Positions 1 to 8,606 of a stretch of DNA of 64,000 bases are shown here, piece after piece (the stretch's first letter is position 1; each line of letters starts with the position of its first letter). The stretch is from assembly GCF_011386835.1 (NCBI RefSeq), contig NC_088800.1, positions 59,301,439 to 59,365,438 of the forward strand, in the 5' to 3' direction. A program made the position numbers and the translations under genes. A model generated the notes under the pieces. It worked only from the letters and a program-made list of their open reading frames with translations. It did not search any database and had not been told where the DNA came from. Origin of the DNA: Chrysemys picta bellii (Eukaryota; Chordata; Testudines; Emydidae).

Positions 1-2
1 AG

Positions 3-380
3 CTGGAAGATACGGGAATTGCGATAGCTGACATGAGAGGTCAGGGTTACGATAATGGTGCCAACATGAAAGTAAAGAACAGAGGAGTGCAGACACGGAT
101 CCGAGAGTTAAACCCTCGAGCTTTTTTTGTCCCATGCAGTTTTCATTCATTGAACTTGGTAGTCAGTGATGCAGCATCAGCTTCAAGTGAGGCTGCTGAT
201 TTTTTTAATGCAATTCAAAGCATCTATGTATTTTTCTCTGCATCAACTCAATGGCAAATTTTGAAGCAACATCTGGGAACATCCTCTCTGACACTGAAAC
301 CACTGAGTGCCACACGATGGGAAAGTCGAGTGGAGGCAATAAAGCCTATCAAACACCAAATTGGAAAAATGATGCCATAG
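3..380 (+). pseudogene. hAT-superfamily transposase fragment (ZMYM/DUF4371-like)
   Basis: The reading frame is open from base 3 to a stop at 378-380, so the 5' part lies outside the window. The translation shows the RGQGYDNGANM stretch and the CSFHSLNLVV block (about residues 10-20 and 40-50 of the visible part). Both are typical of hAT transposases of the DUF4371/ZMYM1-like group, which cut and paste DNA in the nucleus. The SATRWESR block near the end also fits that family. The catalytic C-terminal half is missing: the frame stops and a Harbinger-type MITE begins at 407, with no clear continuation of the gene after it. This is a dead transposon fragment rather than a host gene. A domesticated ZMYM-like host exon is less likely, because the frame breaks next to a MITE and no splice donor is apparent. 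Confidence 0.8.
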
Positions 381-406
381 TTGCCATTATGGAGGATAAT
401 GAATAA

Positions 407-788
407 AGGTACGTCTACACTTACGGTGGAGTGTATAGTACAGGTGCTGCATGCCCAGCTAGGACAGGTATAAATAGCAGTGTAGACAGTGAGGCCTGGC
501 TTAGGTGAGTAGAGTAGAGCCCTACACACCTGATTCCCCAGGGTATACACCCTGCATAACTCTCTACACACCCAAGCAGTGCCTCCCACATCTACACTTC
601 AGTATAGTGTCTAGCTGCCTCCTTCCTGCTGAAGCCTTTCTCCGCTACCTGCCCCTGCCAGAGGCTTTCACAGACATGTAGCTACACGCCACAGTGACAA
701 GTTTGGACACAGCCTACCTTTCACTGTGGCATGTGGCTACGTGGGTAGTACCTGTACTGCACACACTGCTGTACATGTAGACATAGCC
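407..788. mobile_element. Harbinger-type MITE with TAA target duplication
   Basis: This 382-bp element begins AGGTACGTCTACAC and ends GTAGACATAGCC, an imperfect terminal inverted repeat of the GTCTACA type seen several times in this window. TAA flanks both sides (404-406 and 789-791), the 3-bp duplication expected for PIF/Harbinger insertions. It has no coding capacity. It lies just after the hAT transposase fragment. Confidence 0.75.
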
Positions 789-791
789 TAA

Positions 792-1134
792 GTTGCAAAT
801 AACACTAGAACTAGATGTTAAGGCTAGAGTTTTGGACTTATCATTTTGGTAAGTTGTTGCTTGTTAATTTTCTATAACACTCAAAGACACCCGTTGACAT
901 CAGGAACCCACTGTGCTAGGAGTTACCCCAAAGAGCGTAAGATCTAATGCGGGGAGGGATCCAAACAATAGGAGAGGGGGAGTAAAACCCCCCCTTTTAC
1001 ATCTGGCGTATTGGAGCACAGGGAGATTAATGGCCAGATTTTCAAAGGAAACTGAGGGAGTTCAGCACTCAACTCCTATTCAATTTCAACACAATTTGGG
1101 CTCCTAACTTCCTTAGGCTTCTTTGAAAATCCCG
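792..1134. other. Unassigned sequence
   Basis: I see no supported gene or recognisable element here. A short open frame at 913-1107 has no family signature. Confidence 0.4.
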
Positions 1135-1305
1135 ACTTAAGTGACTTGCCCAATGTCTTAGTAGGAAGATACTATAGGCACTCAAAGGTCCATGAGAGTT
1201 ACAAATTCATAGCAGAGCTGGTAATTGAACCTAGATTTACCTGGTCCCATATTCTTATTATTTAATTTAGTTGTATGTCCCTTAACCACAAGATCGGGCT
1301 TTATC
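1135..1305 (-). repeat. MIR SINE, reverse orientation, with internal insertion
   Basis: The + strand reads like the complement of the MIR core and head: TAAGTGACTTGCCCAA, then GCAGAGCTGG, AATTGAACC and CTTAACCAC. A 40-bp foreign patch (1168-1207) interrupts it. MIR is an old tRNA-derived SINE family shared by amniotes, so the host repeat is ancient. Confidence 0.75.
1168..1207. repeat. 40-bp insertion duplicated from 2282-2321
   Basis: This 40-bp block, beginning GATACTATAGGCACTCA and ending GTTACAAATT, matches 2282-2321 with one difference. Here it interrupts a MIR copy, so this is the recipient site. Confidence 0.85.
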
Positions 1306-1496
1306 TCAGAGTGAAACATTTAGAACAAGCCAAAGCCCACTGAAATAAATGGGAACCTTTTGCTGGCTCAGTAGGTTTTGGCTCAGCTCCTAGATGAATT
1401 CCAGATTTTTCATGAAGTGCCTGAATTCTTAGAATGCTTGTCTCGAATAAAACACACTTTGGGTATTACGTTTTTTAAAACTGAAAACTCCTCAGG

Positions 1497-1580
1497 GCAG
1501 GGACCACGTCTTGTTTCGGGTTTGCAGTGCCTATCACGGTGAGGTCTCAAATCTGTTTAAGTACTAATGAAAAGCAAATA
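1497..1580 (+). repeat. Possible LINE/SINE 3' tail (L2/CR1-L3-like)
   Basis: GGCAGGGACCACGTCTTG followed by TGCCTATCACGGTGAGGTC resembles the old amniote tail that reads 'gcagggacc..cttgtt..gtgcctagcac' and normally ends in AAT repeats. Better copies are at 12500-12630 and 48710-48810. The match is weak. Confidence 0.4.
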
Positions 1581-1599
1581 ATAGGAAGAATTAATAGGA

Positions 1600-1900
1600 T
1601 TGGAATTAGTGGAAAATGTTCCTGCTGAGGCCTGGGAAATCAAGGACCTGTTGGCTCTTCCTGGGCATTAAGGATCCCATGACACTTTTATATAAGAAAC
1701 AGAGATTTGCTCTTATGTCTTTTAGCCAGATTTTTGCATCCCCCACTATTGTGAAGCGCGCTGTGCACCCACGAGTTGCTACCTTCTGACCATAAGTCTG
1801 GCTGCTTTTCTGTGGTCCTTTACCTAGGTATGTTGTGATCCTGCAAACATGCTTATATAACTTTAATAACACAAGTAAAGTTATCCATGTACATAAGTGT
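1600..1900 (+). repeat. Tail fragment of 5S-derived SINE (tentative)
   Basis: The stretch CATTAAGGATCCCATGACAC and the following TTAGCCAGATTTTTGC resemble the body/tail of the reptilian 5S-SINE family, copies of which occur at 21560-21925 and 63770-64000. The 5S-derived head is not present here. The assignment is from family memory. Confidence 0.5.
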
Positions 1901-2281
1901 TTACAGGATCTGGGCTATCATTTGTAAAGCATTTTGGGAGGAAGACATTTACATATAAGATCTTGATTATCCACAGCATCCACCACTACAATTCCAACTG
2001 TATCCACTTGCTCTACCAATGAGAGAGAGAGTTATTTTAATATTCACTGTAGACCATGATATTTATTAAAATGAAGGCCGAGGCTAATTACTTCCATTTA
2101 AATCAAGTAAATACAACTACATAGTGGGCTATATTATGCTCTTAGATATATGTGTGCAATACTGTTGACTGAGTGGGACTGAATGTCTGTAACTTACGGC
2201 AAAATTTGAACCAGCATGTGTGTAACACTTTAATCTTGAAGTTGACCCTCTTGTATACTTTGTAAATAAATCAGGTAAGAT

Positions 2282-2321
2282 GATACTATAGGCACTCACA
2301 GGTCCATGAGAGTTACAAATT
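2282..2321. repeat. Donor copy of 40-bp duplicated block
   Basis: This block is 39/40 identical to 1168-1207. It is not interrupting a recognisable repeat, so it is the more likely donor. Confidence 0.8.
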
Positions 2322-4246
2322 GCAACACTGCAGGACATCAAACCTATAACAATGCATATTTCACTGTACCGTATTTGTGATATTTGCACATCAGTCATTC
2401 CCCAGTCTGTCAATAACTTCAGAGTTGATGATTAATTATCGATAAAGGGAAAATAATAAGAAAGAAGGAGGCAACATTTCTGCAGAAACAAACTTCCCAC
2501 ACTACTCGGAAATTCAGGGTTAATAAAATCCACGCACAGAAGTTGGGTAATTTTTTTCAACCCTCCTCTCAAGTGAATGGTGAGAATGGATGTGTTGCTG
2601 AAGATAGTACCCGTGATATGGTGAGCACTAATATTGTGTTAAAGTTAAATATATGGCTAATATATTTAATATATGGAGTTTGCATATTGTATTCTTCATG
2701 CCTGAATGGCAATGTGTGGAGAAAGCCTGAGGGATGATGATTTACCCAGTCCATTTCTCAAGACTATTATCGCTCATCTTGACACACTATTAAAGTCATT
2801 TAATTATCAGTATTTTGTCTTGTCATTAAGTTACTTGTGTCTCCTGGAATTAAATTTCCAAAACTTTGTGTCATACAGCAATGATGCATACTCAGCACCA
2901 GAGTGCCCCCTTGTCTCAGGGTGTGATGCTGAAGGGTTTTAATCTGCATTGCCTTCTGTAGGCACACCATTCAGCCCTTCCTCTGAGAAGCATTGCGTCC
3001 ACACCCCTGCTGGAGTAACAAAATGTCCAGATGCCATCCAAAATCCCAAAGAATCAACATATCCTCTGGGCTTTGTGCTTACCTCTTTCCTGGGGTTCAA
3101 CTGCCTTTCCCCATGTCTGGTTTCAAGCACTGTCCCACCCCACCAAAGTCTTTGTGAGGCTTCCTGCCTCCAACAGCCTGTAGAGCTTCACCCCTTCACA
3201 AGAGCCAGTCACCTTGTGACTTCTTTCCAGACTGAACTCTCTTGGCCTATCTCTAATGCCTGGATGTCTGTTGAGTTATCACCTGATCTGTCTTCAGTCC
3301 CATTTTCTCTGACTGATAAGTGACTAATTACTGACCAGGTGGAGTGAATGTGCCTAACTAACCTTAACCCTTTCTCACCCATGTTGGTGGTTCACCTCAT
3401 CTCACACACATGCAGAGCATTTCTTAAGTGTATCATTTGGGTAAGTGCTTGATTTAGGCCATCTTCTCATCTGTAAACCTTCAAATTAATTCTGCTATTT
3501 GATATGTGTCCTGAGAGGTGATGGAGTCTTGTGTGAAGCCAGTAAAATACTCCACACACGTTCAGAGCAGGAATTTGGCTGTTTGGCTAATGCTTAAATG
3601 GTAACACCCTGTCCTTTTATGTGTGTGATTGCTATGGGGAGAAGAAAGAGAGAGCACAGGGAGCTTTATACCTGCTGCACAGCCACAAACACATCTCTGC
3701 ATCTATGAATACAAATGCCTAGCCAGTGAGAATCAAGGACTAAGGATATCCACCTGACCTTTGGATTTACTTTGGGGCATTCTGTGGCATCAACAGGGAT
3801 ACATTCCTCATCAGGTGTATGTGTAATAATTTGACACAAGGCAGTTCAGAAACATCTCATGACTTGTTTTATTCACTAAGGATGCAACTCACCTCTTTAT
3901 GGAACTGTGCACTGGCCTATCCTCAAAGGTGAACTAAACCCTAAATCCAGAGATACCATGCACCTTTGAGCAGAATCCTAGGCACTTCTCTCTCTCCCAG
4001 AAGCCCCTCTTTCCTGTTTATCCCTCTCATTAGGCCTGCTCCTCCCGTTCTTAGTGTGACGGTGTCCAAAATATCAAAACCTATAGAACTGTATATCTGA
4101 CATAACATAACTACATATATTGCCCAGTGTTACAATATCTTTCTTGTGTAGAGAGACAAAAGACATGCCCCACTTTAACCTACCATGCTTGATTCACCCC
4201 TAACAGAACATGGAAGTGCAGATTGGTGTGGCCAAAGGGTGAATAA
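2322..4246. other. Unassigned sequence, no supported gene
   Basis: About 1.9 kb without a supported gene. A 124-codon open frame at 2949-3323 has no recognisable domain and overlaps an equally open frame on the other strand. That fits a CT-rich, stop-poor stretch, perhaps an unrecognised LTR fragment. Confidence 0.4.
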
Positions 4247-4520
4247 GGATAGATCAGTAGTTCTCAAACTTTTGTACTGGTGACCCCTTTCACATAGGAA
4301 GTCTCTGAGTGCGACCCCCCCCCCCTTATAAATTAAAAACACTTTTTTATATATTTAACACCATTATAAATGCTGGAGGCAAAGTGGGGTTTGGGGTGTG
4401 TAGTGAGGCGGTGGGATACCCCATAGCCCTGCTGGGGGCTGAACCTCCCCTAATACCAATGTGGGCAGAGCCACCGGATCCGGCGCCCGCCCCTGAGAGG
4501 TCACGGCGCCGACCCGGAAG

Positions 4521-4528
4521 TATAAAAG
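4521..4528 (+). promoter_or_regulatory. TATA box of the solo LTR
   Basis: TATAAAAG lies 122 bp inside the left LTR end within GC-rich sequence, a typical position for a U3 core promoter. Activity is inferred only. Confidence 0.6.
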
Positions 4529-5060
4529 TCTGCCTGCAGAGCTCAGTGGAGCACAAGCTGGCGGAGAGAGCAGATGTCTGTGGCTAAGCTCCCGTTTGGG
4601 AGACAGCTGCAGGCCGCGACCAGCCTGCTGACTCACCAGGCCTGCCGAGCCTACCCCCTTGCCCGGTACCCTGAGGAGGACTGGCTAAGCCTGCCCCTTT
4701 CCAGCTACCCCGAGGAGGAGCCAAGCACACCCTTAGCTATCCACCTGGAGGAACCGCTGCTGGTGGAGAGCACCGAGGACACTACTACGGCTCAGGTACC
4801 CTACGAGGGGGAGTGTGGAAGTAGCCCGGGGGCAGCCGACCCCAGTCTGGCTGCAGCACTGCCAAAGCCGATGTCAGCGTGTTGCGGCCAGGATCCCCAC
4901 TGACAGCAGCGAGTTTCCGCCGCTGCTAGGGCCCCGGGCTGGGACGCAGTGGAGTGGGAGGGCCTGCGTCCCCCGTCCCCCCCTGCCACCCACTCCTTGG
5001 GTGGCAGACTCCCCCTTTTCCCTGGCTTAGAGAGGTTGTGGGCTGCTACAAACCCTGACC

Positions 5061-5330
5061 CAGCCCCTGCTTAAGGGCCTGGGTTTCTGACTGACTATTT
5101 GATTGCTGCCCTGCCCTGACCTAGGGCCTGGGCTGCTATAGACATTGCCTCAGCCCCTGCTTGAGGGCCGGTGCTCCAGACTGCGTGATTACTGCCCCGC
5201 CCTGATTGAGGGCTTGGGGCTCTTTTCTGACCTATTGGTTCAGCCCCTGCTTACGGGCCTGAGCCCCCTAACCGTGCATCTGCTATCCCAGACTGCCGCC
5301 GGACCAGGACTGACGGCAGACCAGAGCAAG
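5061..5330. repeat. Degenerate 90-bp-period repeat in LTR
   Basis: The motif CAGCCCCTGCTT(A/G)(A/C/G)GGGCC recurs at 5061, 5151 and 5241, exactly 90 bp apart. The sequences between are only loosely similar, so this is an old degenerate triplication inside the LTR. Confidence 0.7.
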
Positions 5331-5487
5331 GCGGTGGGATACCCCACAGCCCCGCTGAGGGCTGAACCGCGGCCGAGACTGCTACAGGGTGGAAACTGAC
5401 AGCTTGCGACCCCCCCCCCACGCACGTAATACCCTCATGACCCCCTGACGGGTCCTGACCCCCAGTTTGAGAACCCATGGGCTAGAT

Positions 5488-6640
5488 GATGTTAATGCTT
5501 GTTTAGGAATTACATGGGGGAAAGAGCATCTTTAAAATGCAGCCAGGGCTCTGTAGGAGCCTCACACATGGGAGGTGCAGTGTCCCTTATTCCCATTTTA
5601 TATCAAGTGAAATAATCCCACTATACATATTTTGTTAGCAAATAAACATAATTTGTGTTATGATTTTTTTAAAAATCTAAGATTTATTATGAGAATGACC
5701 AGTTCGTAGCAAAATTTCATTTGACAACCTGCTTTTCTTGTAAATCTTAAATCAAGGGTAGGCTGCTTAGTGACTCTCACTTAAATGAGGATTGACATAC
5801 CCATCACTGGCTAGTTTTCCTAATACCAAAGCTTGAGGGTCACAAAGGATTTCCCAGTTCTATGTTCCCAGTAACTGTAAGAGAGAAGATCACAGGGCAT
5901 TAAGCTATGATTTGGATGGATGAATTGCTGCTTATTTTTAAATTAAATTTTAAATCAGAATTCAGTGTTGTGCTTCAGGTGCTCCACCCATTGCGGTACA
6001 CTCCATTATGATGTCCAATTACAATGTGTTAATGTCGAGTTTCTCCTTGAAAACATATAACATTTGTTAGATAAATACAACTTTATACTCGCCCTGAAAG
6101 TTCTGTCTGTATCTAAGGCTATTTTCATTTAAAAATTCTTTCCTGTTTGCAGTGTCTCAAGGGACCTTCTTAAACTGTGCTAAGACTTGGCATTAAAGGC
6201 CCAATCCAGCAAACTTGCAGATGCTTATAAATTTACATGCATGAGTAATTTCACTGAGCTCAGTAGGCGACGTTTAAAGGTGATGTGTTGTTGTGGGAAA
6301 GTTACCATTTGGTGTCGTATGGATGTCACATTCCGGGGTACAATCCAGACCAGTGAGGGGTTGTATCATCAGCTGCCCTGTAACCTTGGGTGCCTCATGC
6401 TACTTTGCTGTTGTAGCTTCTGGCCTGGGCCACTTTCAAACAGCATGTAGTTCACATCCTGCATGTCTGTGTATAGCCACAGAACTGGTCCAGCTATTCT
6501 GATCCCAGCAGTCTGCCGGCAACACACCAGCCCTACAGCAGCTGTGGTTACCATTTGCAGGGTGACCCCAACACAATCTCAGTTTTAAATTTTCCCCAGA
6601 ACTTGTGTTCTGCAGTGGCCAGCTCTCTTCTAGACAGTTC
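5488..6640. other. Unassigned, AT-rich then mixed sequence
   Basis: I see no supported gene. Around 6190 the text 'GGCCCAATCCAGCAAACTTG' belongs to a diffuse, old repeat phrase discussed in the findings. Confidence 0.4.
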
Positions 6641-6647
6641 AGGTATT

Positions 6648-6987
6648 CAGGGCCATCTCTAGGGAGGTGTGGGGCCCGGACAACCTCCTCCAGCCCAGGC
6701 CCTGCCCCCGCTCCACCCCTTCTCCCAAACTCCCTTCTCGCCTCTGCCCCACCCCCTCCCCACATTCCCCCCATTCCCCCCAAACCCGCTCCTCACCTCT
6801 TCCCGCCCCTGCCCCGTCCCCCGCATTCCACACCTTCCCCCCCGCCCCCAAGCCCCTGCCCTTCCTCTTTCCGGCTTCCTCCCCTGAGCGACACCGGAAG
6901 CCGGCGGAGCAGGACAGGCTGGGGCCGGATTGCTCGTTGCTGCTGGTACCAGGCCCCCCGTTAATCCTCCAGGCTGCCTGGACCCTG
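6648..6987. mobile_element. C-rich hAT-like MITE (tentative boundaries)
   Basis: The stretch starts CAGGGCCATCTCTAGGG and ends near GGACCCTG, resembling the CAGGGCC..CCCTG ends of the small hAT MITEs at 8313 and 38157. The interior is a long pyrimidine-rich CCCC(A/T)CC tract, which creates overlapping proline- or glycine-rich open frames on both strands that are not genes. I found no convincing 8-bp duplication. Confidence 0.45.
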
Positions 6988-6999
6988 TGTACTGAAGTG

Positions 7000-8080
7000 T
7001 GGGGTCTCCAAAGCATGGGTCTCAGGGCAGTTGTCCCAGTTCATCCCATGGATGGGATAGTTCTGCAGGTATTATAGGTCCATTGTCCATATAAGGTGGT
7101 CAATATCCAACAGTTTGCTACTTTAACTGGAGTTACCCAACAGTTAAGTTTAACCATAGTACTGGATTAGTTTTGATTAAAGATTAAAACAAGTGTATAA
7201 CTACACAGATTTTAAATGAATACAAGTACAATATATTAAAGTCAGAAATGGTTACAAGAGAAAACAAGATATAATGTTTTCTAGTGCTAAACATTAACAA
7301 AGTAGAGTGGTTCAAGGCAAAATCCTTACCACATGTTCCCAGCAATGTTGCTCACCAAATTTTCATGCCAAGGTCCCTCTCAAAGTCAAAAAGCTCATAT
7401 TTTTGTCATCACAGGTGAAAGAGAGAGCGAAAGAACCGGGGGTATTTTTGCCCTTCACTTTTATAGTCCAGTCACCATTTGAAATCCATTTTCCTGAGGG
7501 TTACCTCTAGATGAAGTTTCTTCCTCCTGTGAGGATGGAGACCTGGCATCTTGTGATGAAAGAAGTTGCATGCTGTTGCTTGCTATAATGCAGATTGACC
7601 TGTTTCTGCCCCACTTCATTGCAGAAGAATGGCCAATGACCAGTGATTGCCAATCAACTTTGATGACACCTGAGTAGAGGCGTCAGCTTGTCCTTTGTCT
7701 TTGAGAAACAGGTTTACCCCTTCTTGCTGGCCCAAGGACCCTGTGAACTACCTATATGTAAACTGAGGTAAATGCACATTTCTTTGTTTAGGGTAGATCA
7801 GTTTAACAACTTCTACCTATTCGGGGGAACATTGGTCTGGCCATGTGCTAAAGTCGTCATACAGGGGTAACTCATAACTTTACATATAATGTCCCTACAC
7901 ACATTTTATCATTATTATTGACCAGTGAATTATTAGTTTTCAAACGATACCTCACAAGGTATATTTTGTACAAGGGTTATTATAATAGTGTGTGGGGTGC
8001 AAATACAGGGGTGCATTTGGTCACATTGCGGGTGGGTCTCTAAGGGAGGAACCAATGTCAGAAGTCTAAATTGATGTAAC
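7000..8080 (-). mobile_element. LTR-like element, antisense
   Basis: This stretch resembles a common roughly 1-kb turtle repeat that I recognise as LTR-like. Read on the minus strand it has a TATA box (ACTATAAAAGTG, 7456-7467) midway, with about 600 bp upstream and 450 bp downstream, as in a U3-R-U5 layout. Exact TG..CA ends and target duplication could not be fixed. Confidence 0.5.
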
Positions 8081-8312
8081 AAAGCACTGGTCTACACTAT
8101 GAGTTTAGGTCGAATTTAGCAGCATTAGATCGATTTAACCCTGCACCCATCCACACGAAGAAGCCATTTTTGTCAACTTAAAGGGCTCTTAAAATCTATT
8201 TCGGTACTCCTCCCCGATGAGGGGATTAGCGCTGAAATCAACCTTGCTGGGTCAAATTTGGGGTAGTGTGGACGCAATTCAACAGTATTGGCCTCTGGGA
8301 GCTATCCCAGAG

Positions 8313-8438
8313 CAGGGCCACCCAGAGGATTCAGGGGGCCTGGGGCAAAGCAATTTCGGGGGCCCCTTCCTTAAAAAAAAAAAAGTTGCAATACTATAGA
8401 ATACTATATTCTCATGCCCTCCACCCCAGGCAGCCCTG
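8313..8438. mobile_element. Small hAT MITE nested in the Harbinger
   Basis: CAGGGCC at the left and GCCCTG at the right form short inverted ends. A perfect 8-bp duplication TCCCAGAG flanks it (8305-8312 and 8439-8446). Removing the element and one duplication restores continuous Harbinger 5' leader sequence. It contains an A12 run and no gene. Confidence 0.9.
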
Positions 8439-8606
8439 TCCCAGAGTGCTCCATTGTGACCGCTCTGGACAGCACACTCAACTCTGATGTACTGGCAAGG
8501 TAGACAGGAAAAGCCCCGCCAACTTTTGAATTTCATTTCCTGTTTGGTCAGCGTGGCGAACTCATCAGCACAGGTGACCATGCAGAGCTCATCAGCACAG
8601 GTGGCC

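Larger units (their letters stand above)
4399..5386 (+). mobile_element. Solo LTR inserted in the hAT element
   Basis: The 988-bp insert starts TGTAG and ends CTACA, the TG..CA inverted ends of an LTR. It is flanked by a perfect 5-bp duplication GGGTG (4394-4398 and 5387-5391). A TATAAAAG box at 4521-4528 suggests + orientation. No internal retroviral sequence or second LTR follows, so it is a solo LTR, of Gypsy or ERV type. A roughly 40-bp block (GGCGGTGGGATACCCCA..) occurs near both ends, at 4407 and 5329. A 110-codon frame at 4574-4903 has no recognised domain and probably reflects high GC content. Confidence 0.85.
4255..5479. mobile_element. hAT (Charlie-like) element with nested LTR
   Basis: The ends are CAGTAGTTCTCAAACTTTTG and the complement of GGTTCTCAAACTGGGGG, the CAGxGGTTCTCAAA terminal inverted repeat of non-autonomous hAT elements. 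The flanking 8-bp duplications are GGATAGAT (4247-4254) and GGCTAGAT (5480-5487), 7 of 8 matching. Without the nested 988-bp LTR the element is about 230 bp, as in the related copy at 42578-42805. Confidence 0.9.

Noticed and set aside
2949..3323. 124-codon open frame on +
   Set aside because: No domain, and an overlapping frame on the other strand is equally open. It lies in stop-poor CT-rich sequence.
4574..4903. 110-codon frame with repeated acidic YPEEE phrases
   Set aside because: It sits wholly inside the solo LTR, where coding sequence is not expected. GC-rich composition explains the open frame.
6648..7073. CAGGTATT as an 8-bp duplication (6640-6647 and 7066-7073)
   Set aside because: The right copy falls within the LTR-like repeat and the proposed right end does not form a matching inverted end, so this is probably coincidence.
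6605..7077. Overlapping proline-rich (+) and glycine-rich (-) frames up to 136 codons
   Set aside because: Produced by a C-rich low-complexity MITE interior; three frames are open at once.
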